From: an uncultured Alistipes sp.
GTDB taxonomy: Bacteria > Bacteroidota > Bacteroidia > Bacteroidales > Rikenellaceae
Length of the DNA stretch: 64,000 nt
Direction: 5' to 3'
NCBI GenBank assembly: GCA_947623305.1
Contig: CANQGQ010000005.1
Span: forward strand, 62,001 to 126,000
Shown here: one piece after another, positions 37,801 to 46,352 of the stretch
Layout: every line of letters starts with the position of its first letter
Numbering within the stretch: position 1 is the first letter of the stretch
Position numbers and translations under genes: made by a program
The notes under the pieces: generated by a model
What the model was told of the DNA's origin: nothing
The model's database searches: none
The model's input: only the letters and a program-made list of their open reading frames with translations

Positions 37801-38813
37801 TAGAGCATGCGTTTCGGATCGTCCAGGTCTTTGCCGGTCGAAAGGCAAATCAACCGGTCGTGCGCCTCGGCGTTGTCTTCGTCGACGAAATGCACGTCGT
37901 TCGTGCAGATCGTGCGGATGTTGTATTGGGCGGCCAGCCGGCGAAGATGTTCGTTCACCTTGAGCTGCATGGGGTAGGCCTCGTGGTTGGCCCGTTCGAC
38001 GGTCGCTTTGTGGAGTTGGAGCTCCAGATAGTAGTCGGCTCCGAACAGATTTTTGTGCCAGCGTATGGTCTCCTCCGCCTTTTCGAAATCGTCGGCCGTA
38101 ATGGCGCGCGGCAGCTCGCCGGCCAAACAGGCCGAACAACAAATCAATCCCTCGTGGTATTTTTCCAGCTCCGAACGGTCGGTACGCGGACGCATGTAGA
38201 AACCCTCCGTCCACGCCTTGGAGACGATTTTGATCAGATTGTGATAGCCTTTCAGATTTTTGGCCAGCAGGATCAGGTGGTAGCCACTCTGGTCGGATTT
38301 GCCCTCTTTGTCCTGCAACCGGCGCCGGGCCACATAGACTTCGCAGCCGATAATGGGTTTGAAATCGGGAACGGCTTCGAGATCGGCGACCTTTTTCTGT
38401 CCGACCGCATTGTCGAATCCGAACTCCTTTTCCATCCGATCCACCTCGTCCGCACGCTCTTTCAGTTTCGTATATTGTTCTGCCGCGTCTGGTGAATCGG
38501 TTTTGTGCGCTTCCTGCTCCGCCAACTGTTTTTTCAACCCTTCCGCATAGCTTTTGGGATCGGAGCATTCGGCCAACAAAACCTCCTGCGCAGCAAGCAG
38601 CTTGCGGAGCGATTTGAGTTTGTCATGCCGCTGGTCGTTGACCTTTTTTACATAGTTGTAAAACTCCTTGATCCCGAACATGTTGCCGTGATCCGTGAGC
38701 GCGATGCCGGCTTGACCGTCCGCGACGGCCTTGTCGACCAGTTTGCGGATGCTGGCCTGACCGTCGAGTATCGAATATTGACTGTGTACGTGCAGGTGGA
38801 CGAATCGGGACAT
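34881..38813 (-). CDS. dnaE: DNA polymerase III alpha subunit
   Basis: A 1310-residue replicative polymerase. The PHP domain starts FVHLHVHSQYSILDG and includes ALTDHGNM. The C-family polymerase core has SVGPGRGSAAGSAV and PDIDVDFDDDGRG with the catalytic aspartates. A helix-hairpin-helix region (VKGVGEAAVDSI) and an OB domain (GMVVDVRNLTTKTGKPWG) follow. An approximately 85-residue, charged, coiled-coil-like insert separates the first PHP motif from FKPIIGCEVYVA (residues about 61-150), longer than usual. The start at 38813 fits the family; the -7 box is 32 bases upstream. Confidence 0.96.
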   Translation of the reverse strand: MSRFVHLHVHSQYSILDGQASIRKLVDKAVADGQAGIALTDHGNMFGIKEFYNYVKKVNDQRHDKLKSLRKLLAAQEVLLAECSDPKSYAEGLKKQLAEQEAHKTDSPDAAEQYTKLKERADEVDRMEKEFGFDNAVGQKKVADLEAVPDFKPIIGCEVYVARRRLQDKEGKSDQSGYHLILLAKNLKGYHNLIKIVSKAWTEGFYMRPRTDRSELEKYHEGLICCSACLAGELPRAITADDFEKAEETIRWHKNLFGADYYLELQLHKATVERANHEAYPMQLKVNEHLRRLAAQYNIRTICTNDVHFVDEDNAEAHDRLICLSTGKDLDDPKRMLYSKQEWLKTTEEMATIFGESDPEAMATTVDICNQVEFYSIDHAPIMPTFEIPASFGTEEAYRQRYTEQQLFDEFTRDENGNVIMSEEEGRKKIEKLGGYDKLYRIKFEADYLEKLTMDGAKRRYGEQLTDEQRERIRFELHVMKTMGFPGYFLIVQDFIRAAREELDVSVGPGRGSAAGSAVAYCLGITQIDPIAYDLLFERFLNPDRISLPDIDVDFDDDGRGRVLNWVTQKYGKEKVAHIITYGTMAAKLAIKDVARVQKLPLSESDRLCKLVPDRTNLQGAIDSVPDLKAAEESTDPLMHDTIRYAKMLEGNVRNTGVHACGTIICRDDITDWVPVATADDKETGEKMLVTQYEGSVIEDTGLIKMDFLGLKTLSIIKEAVENIRQTKGKKIDIDDFSIINDPATYKLYGEGRTSGTFQFESAGMQKYLRELQPSTFEDLIAMNALYRPGPMEYIPDFIARKHGRSPIVYDIPIMEKYLKDTYGVTVYQEQVMLLSRLLANFTRGESDTLRKAMGKKLKSKLDALKPKFIRGGQQNGHDPKILEKIWSDWEKFASYAFNKSHATCYSWVAYQTAYLKANYPSEYMAAVLSRNLTNIKQLTDYMNECKRMGIPVLGPDINESRRTFSSNAKGDVRFGLAAVKGVGEAAVDSIVEERETNGRFKDIYDFMERINYAVVNRKCLENLAYAGAFDSITEFHRCKFFGSDLRDPGSPTFIEALTRYGQRFQSEKNNAQQSLFGGGGQIDIQRPVMPACNDWKQLETLNKEREMIGLYLSAHPLDEFKVIIDHMCKTQLTDLANLEPLRGQEIAVAGMVVDVRNLTTKTGKPWGKFTLEDYNGSHEFVLFGKDYENFRKFMFQDYFLFIRGKVQPRPYNDRELEFKIISMMQLAELRDTMIRNISIQLPVEEVTETFIRDFSKKVRESKGLTLLRVNLYDRENHVTVNLFSKTHKVSLDKSLVDYLDENEIEYSIA

Positions 38814-38845
38814 GGCTGAATAAAAGAGCATAATGTTACGAAGAA

Positions 38846-38853
38846 CAAAGATA
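38846..38853 (-). promoter_or_regulatory. Promoter -7 box for dnaE-trxA-epimerase
   Basis: TATCTTTG on the minus strand, a full TAnnTTTG match, 32 bases upstream of the dnaE ATG. No clear -33 TTG. Confidence 0.6.
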
Positions 38854-38942
38854 GTGCTTTTTTGCCGGAAATCCGGCATGCCGCTTGCAATTTATCAACA
38901 AAATGCTTAACTTGCCGAAAGCGAATCGAAAACTGGCGAATT

Positions 38943-39146
38943 ATGGAAGAAGAGACTTTGGTCGTATTGGCGGCCTACAACTCCGTCATGGAGGCGGAGA
39001 TGAACAAATCGAAGCTCGAAAGAGCGGGAATCTGGTCGACGATCCGCAACGAATACATGTCGACGCTTTATCCGACCGGGGCCATGCCGGCCGAATTGGT
39101 CGTTCGCAGCGACGACCTCGAAAAAGCGCGGAATTTGTTGCAATGA
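38943..39146 (+). CDS. DUF2007 family small protein
   Basis: A 67-residue protein of the DUF2007 (putative signal-transducing, PII-like fold) family: LVVLAAYNSVMEAEMNKSKLERAGI at the start and a PAELVVRSDDLEKARNLL ending are characteristic. Members bind no known ligand and have no agreed role. The start at 38943 follows a promoter-like TTG-N20-TAACTTGC (38885-38915). It is monocistronic and converges with the DUF3276 gene. Confidence 0.82.
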   Translation: MEEETLVVLAAYNSVMEAEMNKSKLERAGIWSTIRNEYMSTLYPTGAMPAELVVRSDDLEKARNLLQ

Positions 39147-39152
39147 ATGATA

Positions 39153-39185
39153 AGACGGAGGCTTTTGCAGTACCTCCGTCTCTAT
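39153..39185. terminator. Terminator-like hairpin between DUF2007 and DUF3276 genes
   Basis: A 9-bp stem (39153-39161 with 39173-39181) around an 11-base loop fills the 35-base gap between the convergent stop codons. The T-run is short. Confidence 0.55.
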
Positions 39186-39553
39186 TTGCATCGAATGCCG
39201 TTGAAGTCTTTGTTTACGACCCCTGTTTCTATGGATTTTTTCGCAGGGGCCTCGTTGGCCTGATGCTCGAAAAAATCGGGTTTGCTCTGTTTGATGAATC
39301 CGACGACCTCGCCGAGTGCATCGGCGAATTTGTCGAAATCTTCTTTGTAGAGGAAAATTTTGTGTCGGTCATAAACGCAGCTTCCATCGGAAGCCGTTAT
39401 CTTGCGGCTTTCGGTGATGGTTAGAAAATAATCATCCGCACGGGTGGCGCGTACGTCGAAGAAATAGGTTCGGCGGCCCGCTTTGACCGCTTTGGTCATG
39501 ATCTGTTCGCCGTATTCTTCATTTTCGCGGCAGGGTGTTGCAGGGTGTAACAT
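39182..39553 (-). CDS. DUF3276 / PUR-alpha-like nucleic-acid-binding protein
   Basis: A 123-residue protein with the PUR fold typical of Bacteroidetes and spirochaetes: AVKAGRRTYFFDVRATRADDYFLTITESRKI followed by HKIFLYKEDFDKFADALGEVV. PUR proteins bind single-stranded DNA and RNA; the cellular role in Bacteroidetes is unknown. I keep the ATG at 39553 because the acidic NEEYGEQ just before the domain looks family-like and the promoter leaves a leader of about 32 bases; ATG 39499 would give 105 residues. The tail after residue 105 is probably disordered. Confidence 0.85.
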   Translation of the reverse strand: MLHPATPCRENEEYGEQIMTKAVKAGRRTYFFDVRATRADDYFLTITESRKITASDGSCVYDRHKIFLYKEDFDKFADALGEVVGFIKQSKPDFFEHQANEAPAKKSIETGVVNKDFNGIRCK

Positions 39554-39590
39554 TCGGCTGGAAATTTCGGGGTTGATTTTTTAGGTAGTA

Positions 39591-39622
39591 CGAATATAAG
39601 AAAAGTTTCCCGAATCGCAAAA
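39591..39622 (-). promoter_or_regulatory. Promoter of the DUF3276 gene
   Basis: On the minus strand TTTTG (39622-39618), a 19-base spacer, then TATATTCG (39598-39591), one base off the -7 consensus. Confidence 0.55.
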
Positions 39623-39634
39623 TGTTTTTACGTC

Positions 39635-41215
39635 TTATTTGCGATTTTCGAGCAGCGGTGCGCCTTGCCGATTCCAATCGGCGAGCAGTTCGAACGCTCT
39701 TCGGAAAGGTTTGTCGTAAGAGGCGTTGATGATTCGATAGAAATATTCCGTCCCGAACAGGCGTTGAGCGACAAGCGCTTTCAACTGGGTACGCAACAGC
39801 GGAGCCGAAATTTGCAGGGCTTCGGAATCCCGTTCCACCTCATGCCGGTCGCCGAGCACCGCCAGTCGATCGAGTTGTTCATCGCTGACGACGAATGCGC
39901 GTTCGAAAGATTCGAACGTGGGGTAGTCGCGTTCCAGCCGGCCCCGCTCGCAATCGAGATAGGTCAGCACATATTCGTTCAATACGCCGCGTCGGATCAG
40001 TTCGGCGTGATAATCCGTAAATCGGGCCGTGTCGGTTTCGGTCAGCACGTCGGGGCGAATGCCGCCGTCGCCGTAAACCGTCCGTCCCGTGCGCAAGGTT
40101 CGGTATTGCGGTGCACGGGCATCGAGCGAGTCCTGTACGGCATCGTCGTAACGACGCAGATGGTCCAGATAATATTCGCGGCGTTTCCCTTTTTCGTAAG
40201 GTCGCTGAATCATCCGGCCCGAGGGAGTATGATAGCGGGCGACCGTGATGCGGACGGCCGAACCGTCTCCGAGTTCGATTTGTCGTTGAACCAGTCCTTT
40301 TCCGAAACTCGGTCGTCCTGCGACGATTCCCCTATCCCAGTCCTGAATCGCTCCGGCCACGATTTCCGAAGCCGAAGCCGACGATTCGTCGATCAGTACG
40401 ACCAACCGGACATCGAGCGCCTGTCCGTCCTTGTCGGCCCGAAACGTAATCGACGGCACCGCCCGCCCTTCGGTCGATACGATGGTCGCGCCTTGAGGCA
40501 AGAAGAATCCGGCCATCCCGATGGCCTGATCCAACAAACCACCGCTGTTCCCGCGCAGATCGAGAATCAAGGCACGGGGATGCCCCAGTTTTTCATAGGC
40601 GGCGTTGAATTCCGATAGCGTAGTACGTCCGAACCGGTTCACTTTGATGTATCCGATGCTGTCCGCCGGAAGGTAGGCTGCGTCGATCGTTTCGAGCGGA
40701 ATCTTGCTGCGTACCAGCGTGAAATGTAGCGGCTGTTTCACCCCGGGGCGAATCGCCTCTATTTCGACGGTCGATCCCGTCGCTCCGCGCAGCCGTTGCG
40801 GAACGTCCGAAGTGCGAAATCCGACGGCATTCATCGTGTCGATGCGCACGATGCGATCGTTCGGCCGCATACCGGCCTGCTCGGCCGGGCTACCGGCGAT
40901 GGTGTTGACTACGCGGATCGTATCGCGCAGAATCGTGAATTCGATGCCGATGCCGCTGAATTCGCCGTCGAAACTGGCCGAAACGCTCCGCATCTCCTCG
41001 GCGTCGATGTAGGCCGAATGGGGATCGAGTTCTTCGAGGATGCTCCGGATCGCCTGTTCGGTCAGCGGAGCCATATCCACTTCATCGACATAGAGGGAGG
41101 CCAACTTCCGGTAGACCGAAATCAATTTCTGAATCTGAACGGCATCTGCCGTACGCTGTGCCCGCACCGGCAACAGCGAACACAACGCAAAGAGAACGAA
41201 TAGGAATTTGTACAT
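39635..41215 (-). CDS. S41 family C-terminal processing protease
   Basis: A 526-residue exported protease (signal peptide MYKFLFVLFALCSLLPVRAQ). It contains a PDZ domain at about 80-165 (FSGIGIEFTILRDTI... AGMRPNDRIVRID) and an S41 core with LILDLRGNSGGLLDQA, the catalytic serine in IDESSASASEIVAGAI and the lysine in GRPSFGKGLVQ. A C-terminal region of about 190 residues is helical. CTP proteases trim or degrade periplasmic proteins and often control cell-wall hydrolases. It is 62 bases downstream of aroE on the same strand. Confidence 0.93.
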   Translation of the reverse strand: MYKFLFVLFALCSLLPVRAQRTADAVQIQKLISVYRKLASLYVDEVDMAPLTEQAIRSILEELDPHSAYIDAEEMRSVSASFDGEFSGIGIEFTILRDTIRVVNTIAGSPAEQAGMRPNDRIVRIDTMNAVGFRTSDVPQRLRGATGSTVEIEAIRPGVKQPLHFTLVRSKIPLETIDAAYLPADSIGYIKVNRFGRTTLSEFNAAYEKLGHPRALILDLRGNSGGLLDQAIGMAGFFLPQGATIVSTEGRAVPSITFRADKDGQALDVRLVVLIDESSASASEIVAGAIQDWDRGIVAGRPSFGKGLVQRQIELGDGSAVRITVARYHTPSGRMIQRPYEKGKRREYYLDHLRRYDDAVQDSLDARAPQYRTLRTGRTVYGDGGIRPDVLTETDTARFTDYHAELIRRGVLNEYVLTYLDCERGRLERDYPTFESFERAFVVSDEQLDRLAVLGDRHEVERDSEALQISAPLLRTQLKALVAQRLFGTEYFYRIINASYDKPFRRAFELLADWNRQGAPLLENRK

Positions 41216-41277
41216 CGTCGATTCGGATTTAGACCGTTCATCCTTGCAAAAAGTTCTCCGCAATGGATTTTTTCAGT

Positions 41278-42015
41278 TCATTCGTTCCAAATGCGCCACG
41301 AGGCTTCGGCCTGGGCCCGGAACATCGTCTCCCCGTTCAGTATATGGGCGCCCCGTTGGTGTCCGTAATCAAGAAGACGAGTCAGCGGCGGATTGTAAAC
41401 CAAATCGAGCAGATAGTGCCGCGGGGTCAGATAGGCATAGGGAATGCGCGGTGCCTCTTCGACGGCGGGATAGGTGCCTACGGGCGTCGCGTTGACGATC
41501 AACCGGCTCTGTTCGACCGCTTCGCAAGGCAAATTATCGTACGTGTAGTTTCCTTTCGTCGCATCGCGGGAGACCAACGCGTAGGAGATGCCCCGTTCCG
41601 CAAGCGCGTATTGCACGGCCTGCGAGGCGCCGCCCGTGCCCAATACGAGGGCCTGTTCCGGTTCATCGCCTTTCAGCAGTTCATCGAGTGCGGCCCGCAA
41701 TCCGATGAGGTCGGTATTGTGCCCTACGAGCGTGCCGTCGGGCATTCTTCGGATGCAGTTGACGGCGCCGATTTGCTGCGCTTCGAACGACAGCCGGTCG
41801 AGCATCGGAAGGACGGCTTGTTTGTAGGGAATGGTTACGTTCAATCCGCATAGATCGGGCGTACTTTGCAGTAGTTCCGACAGCTCGCCGATGGATGCCA
41901 GTTCATAACGGTCATAGGCGTGGTCATTCAGTCCCTCGTCGGTAAATTTCTTTGTGAAGTAGGCGGCCGATGCCGAATGTCCGAGCGGCCGCCCGATGAT
42001 TCCGAAGCGTCGCAT
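41278..42015 (-). CDS. aroE: Shikimate dehydrogenase
   Basis: A 245-residue enzyme reducing 3-dehydroshikimate with NADPH in aromatic amino acid synthesis. Signatures: FGIIGRPLGHSASAAYF (Ser substrate site), GLNVTIPYKQAVLPMLD (catalytic Lys), GAVNCI, GHNTDLIGL (Asp), the Rossmann loop VLGTGGASQAVQYAL, NATPVGTYP and DLVYNPPLTRLL. The length is slightly short for the family but complete. The start is two bases after the DUF368 stop codon, and the S41 protease gene follows. Confidence 0.94.
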   Translation of the reverse strand: MRRFGIIGRPLGHSASAAYFTKKFTDEGLNDHAYDRYELASIGELSELLQSTPDLCGLNVTIPYKQAVLPMLDRLSFEAQQIGAVNCIRRMPDGTLVGHNTDLIGLRAALDELLKGDEPEQALVLGTGGASQAVQYALAERGISYALVSRDATKGNYTYDNLPCEAVEQSRLIVNATPVGTYPAVEEAPRIPYAYLTPRHYLLDLVYNPPLTRLLDYGHQRGAHILNGETMFRAQAEASWRIWNE

Positions 42016-42017
42016 GG

Positions 42018-42959
42018 TTATTTTTTCCGTTTTTCGATGAGGATGCGGGCGGCCGTTTCGATTGCATAAATCGACAGCAATCCGATCAGACAAAGCACTA
42101 TGGCAGACCATAATTGTGCATCTTGTCCGGTCAGGGCTTCGAACCGGCCGGGCGAGACATTGTGTTCCAGCAGGGGCATCGTTTTTCCGTGATTGTCGAC
42201 GAACGTGGCGACCGTCTCTTTCCAGGGCCACACCTTGTTGAGCGAACCGATCATGAATCCCATCAGGGCAGCGATCGTCGTGTCGTGCCAATTTCGGAGC
42301 AGCCACGACAGCAGGCGCGAAAAAGAGAGGATACCGGCGACGGCTCCGACCGCAAAGATCAGGATGACCGGCAGGTTCAGTTCGCCGATAGCTGTCATGA
42401 TATACTGGTATTTGCCGAGCAGCAGCAGGATGAATGCGCCCGAGATACCCGGCAGAATCATGGCGCAGATAGCGATCGCACCCGCCAGCATGACGAACCA
42501 CCACGTTTCGGGCGTTTGGGTCGGCGAGGCGATCGTGATCCATCCGGCGACGGCTGTTCCGACCGCGAGTGCCACGACAGTTGCAACGTTCCAGCGCTTG
42601 ATTTGCTGGGCGACCAGCAGGGCCGATGCGATGATCAATCCGAAGAAAAACGACCATATTTCGATCGGGTGATTGGCGAGCAGCCACGTCATCAATCGGG
42701 CCAGCGAAAAGATCGCAAGGCCGATGCCGATCAATACGGGCAGCAGAAAGGCACCATTGATGTGCTTCCACAACTCGCGGAATCGGCCGCGGCAAAGCAG
42801 CCGTATAGCGGTGAGATCGACCCGACGGATGGAACCGATGAGTTCTTCGTAGATACCCGAAATGAAAGCGATCGTACCGCCCGACACGCCGGGCACCACG
42901 TCGGCCATACCCATGGCGCAACCTTTGAGCGCCAACACCAACGAACGGGAAAAGTCCAT
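42018..42959 (-). CDS. DUF368 polyprenyl-phosphate translocase
   Basis: A 313-residue integral membrane protein with about eight helices and the two DUF368 hallmarks, GMADVVPGVSGGTIAFISGIYEELI at about 16-40 and MILPGISGAFILLLLGKYQYI in the middle. DUF368 proteins (PopT) have been identified as transporters that return undecaprenyl phosphate across the membrane for reuse in wall and surface glycan synthesis. It lies first in an operon with aroE and the S41 protease. The ATG at 42959 follows a full promoter. Confidence 0.9.
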   Translation of the reverse strand: MDFSRSLVLALKGCAMGMADVVPGVSGGTIAFISGIYEELIGSIRRVDLTAIRLLCRGRFRELWKHINGAFLLPVLIGIGLAIFSLARLMTWLLANHPIEIWSFFFGLIIASALLVAQQIKRWNVATVVALAVGTAVAGWITIASPTQTPETWWFVMLAGAIAICAMILPGISGAFILLLLGKYQYIMTAIGELNLPVILIFAVGAVAGILSFSRLLSWLLRNWHDTTIAALMGFMIGSLNKVWPWKETVATFVDNHGKTMPLLEHNVSPGRFEALTGQDAQLWSAIVLCLIGLLSIYAIETAARILIEKRKK

Positions 42960-42984
42960 TTCTTTTTTTGAGAAAGATTTTTCG

Positions 42985-43016
42985 CAAAGATAGTGCAAGC
43001 CGTTTGCAGAACCAAA
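42985..43016 (-). promoter_or_regulatory. Promoter of the DUF368-aroE-protease operon
   Basis: On the minus strand TTTG (43016-43013), a 20-base spacer and TATCTTTG (42992-42985): a complete consensus promoter with a leader of about 20 bases. Confidence 0.78.
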
Positions 43017-43076
43017 CGAATGCCGCAGAATCTTTTGCATTCGTCGGCCGATCGTCGATGTCGTTTTTCGCAGGGA

Positions 43077-43108
43077 GTTGCGCAGATACGCTTTTTTGCG
43101 TATCTTTG
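43077..43108 (+). promoter_or_regulatory. ettA promoter
   Basis: GTTG (43077-43080), a 20-base spacer and TATCTTTG (43101-43108). The leader to the ATG at 43143 is about 29 bases. Confidence 0.7.
43084..43105. promoter_or_regulatory. Inverted repeat overlapping the ettA -7 box
   Basis: AGATACGC (43084-43091), six T, and GCGTATCT (43098-43105) form a perfect 8-bp inverted repeat whose right arm covers five bases of the -7 box. It could be a repressor site or a hairpin acting on the non-template strand. Confidence 0.5.
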
Positions 43109-43142
43109 GCTGCTTAAATATCCGAATAACGGATCGACGACT

Positions 43143-44819
43143 ATGGCTGACGAAAAAATCATCTTCTCGATGGTGGGCGTCTCGAAGACGTTCCCCAACC
43201 AGAAAAAGGTGCTCGACAACATCTATCTTTCGTTCTTTTACGGAGCGAAGATCGGGATCATCGGTTTGAACGGCGCCGGCAAATCGACGCTCATGAAGAT
43301 CATTGCCGGCATCGACAAGAATTACCAGGGCGAAGTGGTCTTTTCACCCGGGTATTCGGTCGGATACTTGGAGCAGGAACCGAAATTGGACGACGCAAAG
43401 ACGGTTCGCGAGGTCGTCGAGGAGGGGTGTGCCGCCACCGTCGCGCTGCTCAAAGAGTACGAGCAGATCAACGAAAAACTCTGCGAGCCGATGGGCGACG
43501 ATGAAATGGCCCGACTGATCGAGCGGCAGGGCGAGCTCTACGAGCAGATCGACCACGTGAACGGCTGGGAACTCGATACCGTGCTCGATCGAGCGATGGA
43601 TGCGTTGCGTTGTCCCGACGGGGATCAATCGGTCAAGGTGCTTTCGGGCGGCGAACGCCGTCGCGTGGCTTTGTGCCGGCTGTTGTTGCAGCAACCCGAT
43701 GTCTTGTTGCTGGACGAGCCGACGAACCATCTGGATGCCGAATCCATCGACTGGCTGGAGCAGCATTTGCAGCAATACAAGGGCACGGTCATCGCCGTAA
43801 CGCACGACCGTTATTTCCTCGATCATGTAGCCGGATGGATTTTGGAACTCGATCGCGGCCAAGGGATTCCGTGGAAAGGCAATTATTCGGGTTGGCTGGA
43901 GCAGAAAACCGCCCGCATGGCGATGGAGGAGAAACAGGAGTCGAAACGCCGCAAAACGCTCGAACGCGAGCTGGAATGGGTGCGCATGTCGCCGTCCGGC
44001 CGCCATGCCAAATCGAAAGCGCGTTTGTCGGCTTACGACAAACTGATGAACGAAGATGCCAAACAACAGGAAGAGAAGCTGGAAATCTTCATTCCCAACG
44101 GCCCGCGGTTGGGCGATGTGGTCATCGAAGCGCACGAGGTGAAAAAGGCATTCGGCGATCGAATATTGTATGAACATTTGAATTTTTCGTTGCCGCCGGC
44201 CGGCATCGTAGGGGTCATCGGCCCGAACGGTACGGGCAAGACGACGCTTTTCCGGATGATTATGGGCTTGGAACAGCCGACGGAGGGTTCGTTTCGCGTC
44301 GGTTCCACCGTCAAGCTGGCCTACGTCGATCAACAGCATAAGTCCATAGACCCCGAGAAAACGGTTTTCGAGGTGATTTCGGGCGGAACCGATCTCATCA
44401 CCTTGGGAAATCGGCAGGTCAATGCACGCGCCTATGTGGCCCGCTTCAATTTCTCGGGAGCCGACCAGGAGAAGAAATGCGGGATGCTTTCGGGCGGCGA
44501 ACGCAACCGCTTGCATTTGGCGCTCGCCTTGAAGGAGGAAGGTAATGTGTTGCTTCTGGACGAGCCGACTAACGATATCGACGTCAACACGTTGCGAGCG
44601 CTGGAAGAGGGCTTGAATAACTTCGCGGGATGTGCGGTCGTCATTTCGCACGACCGTTGGTTCCTCGATCGCGTCGCTACGCATATCCTTTCGTTCGAGG
44701 GCGATTCGAAAGCGGTGTTTTACGAAGGCAGCTACAGCGAATACGAAGCGTGGAAACGTGCGCAAGGGTTCGACATGGAGCCGCACCGCGTGAAATACAA
44801 AAAACTGTTGGCCGATTGA
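43143..44819 (+). CDS. ettA: Energy-dependent translational throttle ATPase (ABC-F)
   Basis: A 558-residue soluble ABC-F protein with two nucleotide-binding domains. Domain 1 has GLNGAGKSTLMKIIAG (Walker A), LSGGERRRVALCRLLL (signature) and VLLLDEPTNHLD (Walker B). Domain 2 has GPNGTGKTTLFRMIMG, LSGGERNRLHLALAL and VLLLDEPTNDID. The linker with an Arg/Lys-rich helix (ARMAMEEKQESKRRKTLE) is the ribosomal P-site tRNA interaction motif. EttA binds the ribosomal E site and throttles elongation when ATP is low. The upstream open frame runs to 42993, but 43143 follows the promoter and fits the family. Confidence 0.94.
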   Translation: MADEKIIFSMVGVSKTFPNQKKVLDNIYLSFFYGAKIGIIGLNGAGKSTLMKIIAGIDKNYQGEVVFSPGYSVGYLEQEPKLDDAKTVREVVEEGCAATVALLKEYEQINEKLCEPMGDDEMARLIERQGELYEQIDHVNGWELDTVLDRAMDALRCPDGDQSVKVLSGGERRRVALCRLLLQQPDVLLLDEPTNHLDAESIDWLEQHLQQYKGTVIAVTHDRYFLDHVAGWILELDRGQGIPWKGNYSGWLEQKTARMAMEEKQESKRRKTLERELEWVRMSPSGRHAKSKARLSAYDKLMNEDAKQQEEKLEIFIPNGPRLGDVVIEAHEVKKAFGDRILYEHLNFSLPPAGIVGVIGPNGTGKTTLFRMIMGLEQPTEGSFRVGSTVKLAYVDQQHKSIDPEKTVFEVISGGTDLITLGNRQVNARAYVARFNFSGADQEKKCGMLSGGERNRLHLALALKEEGNVLLLDEPTNDIDVNTLRALEEGLNNFAGCAVVISHDRWFLDRVATHILSFEGDSKAVFYEGSYSEYEAWKRAQGFDMEPHRVKYKKLLAD

Positions 44820-44895
44820 TTTTTTTCGAAACAGCCTTGTTGCGAAAGCCGCTTGTAGGTTTTCATTTATCGCAATAAGTTATTAATAGATGATT

Positions 44896-46248
44896 ATGGC
44901 ACAGAAACCGACTATTCCGAAGGGCACGCGCGATTTTTCTCCGGCAGAGATGATGCGTCGCCAATACATTTTCGATACGATCAAAAAGGTGTTCCGCACC
45001 TACGGCTTCGCGCCGCTCGAAACGCCTGCAATGGAGAATCTTTCGACCTTGCTCGGCAAATACGGCGACGAGGGGGACAAACTGCTTTTCAAAATCCTCA
45101 ATTCGGGCGATTATGCCGCCGGACTGACCGACGACGAAGTGCGTCGTTTCCCGAAAATCAGCGAAAAGGGATTGCGTTATGATTTGACGGTGCCGTTCGC
45201 GCGGTATGTCGTTCAACATCAGAACGAACTGTCGTTTCCGTTCAAGCGTTACCAGATACAGCCCGTTTGGCGGGCCGATCGTCCGCAAAAAGGACGCTAC
45301 CGCGAGTTTTACCAATGCGATGTGGACGTAATCGGTACGCGTTCGCTGCTGTGCGAAGTCGAGTTGGTCGAGATCGTCGATCGGGTGTTCCGTGCGCTGG
45401 GAGTTCGTGCCGCACTTAAGATGAACAACCGTAAAATCCTGTACGGCATTGCCGAAGCGATCGGCCATGCGGATAAAATGATGGACGTAACCGTCGCCAT
45501 CGACAAGCTGGATAAGATCGGAATGGACAACGTGAAGGCCGAACTGCTCGAACGGGGGTTGACGCCGGAAGCGATCGACCGACTGCAACCGATACTTGAA
45601 CTCAGCGGAACCAACGCACAGAAATTGGAGAAGTTGAGCGGAATACTCGTAAACTCCGAAACTGGCCAGCTCGGCATCGAAGAGATGCGGACGATCTTTG
45701 CCTATGTCGAACGGGCGAACCTCGATTTGCCGGTCGAACTGGATTTGTCGCTGGCGCGCGGGCTGAATTATTACACGGGCGCCATTTTCGAGGTGAAAGC
45801 CCTCGATTTCGCTATCGGCTCGATTTGCGGCGGTGGACGTTACGACGACTTGACCGGCATTTTCGGTTTGAAAGGTCTTTCGGGGGTCGGCATTTCGTTC
45901 GGTGCGGATCGTATTTACGATGTGATGTGCGGACTGGACTTGTTCCCCGCTTCGGTGAATTGTTCGACGCAGGTGCTGTTCGTCAATCTCGGAAACGAGG
46001 AGGAAGCGGCGGTGCTTCCGTTGTTGCGCAAGCTGCGCGACGCGGGCATCGCGGCTGAAATTTATCCGGAAAGCGGCAAGATGAAAAAACAGATGGAGTA
46101 CGCCAATCGTCGGGCCATCCCCTATGTGGTGATTGTCGGTTCCGACGAATTAGCCGCAGGAGCCGCTACCGTGAAAGATATGCGTACGGGCGAGCAGCGG
46201 CAGGTCGCTTTCGGAGCGTTGGCCGATGCGTTTTCCGAATTGGATTGA
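44896..46248 (+). CDS. hisS: Histidyl-tRNA synthetase
   Basis: A 450-residue class II synthetase: [12 protein letters not shown] at the start (motif 1 region), [13 protein letters not shown] and [23 protein letters not shown] (motif 2), the histidine-specific [15 protein letters not shown] and [16 protein letters not shown], motif 3 as [11 protein letters not shown], and a C-terminal anticodon-binding domain ([13 protein letters not shown]...). ATG 44890 is an alternative two codons upstream. It lies 76 bases after ettA and ends at a bidirectional terminator. Confidence 0.97.
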   Translation: MAQKPTIPKGTRDFSPAEMMRRQYIFDTIKKVFRTYGFAPLETPAMENLSTLLGKYGDEGDKLLFKILNSGDYAAGLTDDEVRRFPKISEKGLRYDLTVPFARYVVQHQNELSFPFKRYQIQPVWRADRPQKGRYREFYQCDVDVIGTRSLLCEVELVEIVDRVFRALGVRAALKMNNRKILYGIAEAIGHADKMMDVTVAIDKLDKIGMDNVKAELLERGLTPEAIDRLQPILELSGTNAQKLEKLSGILVNSETGQLGIEEMRTIFAYVERANLDLPVELDLSLARGLNYYTGAIFEVKALDFAIGSICGGGRYDDLTGIFGLKGLSGVGISFGADRIYDVMCGLDLFPASVNCSTQVLFVNLGNEEEAAVLPLLRKLRDAGIAAEIYPESGKMKKQMEYANRRAIPYVVIVGSDELAAGAATVKDMRTGEQRQVAFGALADAFSELD

Positions 46249-46298
46249 TCGTTTTGCTTCGCGCATGCGAAGGCTCTTTCAGCCTCTGATTAAATGAA

Positions 46299-46334
46299 AA
46301 TTCGCCCTTGTCGTACGATCGGCAGGGGCGAATT
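46299..46334. terminator. Bidirectional terminator between hisS and rubrerythrin
   Basis: A TTCGCCCTTG / CAGGGGCGAA stem (46301-46310 with 46323-46332, one G-T pair) with flanking AA/TT. Its stem is almost identical to the hairpin at 60680-60724. Confidence 0.7.
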
Positions 46335-46352
46335 GCTTGGATAACGAATCGG

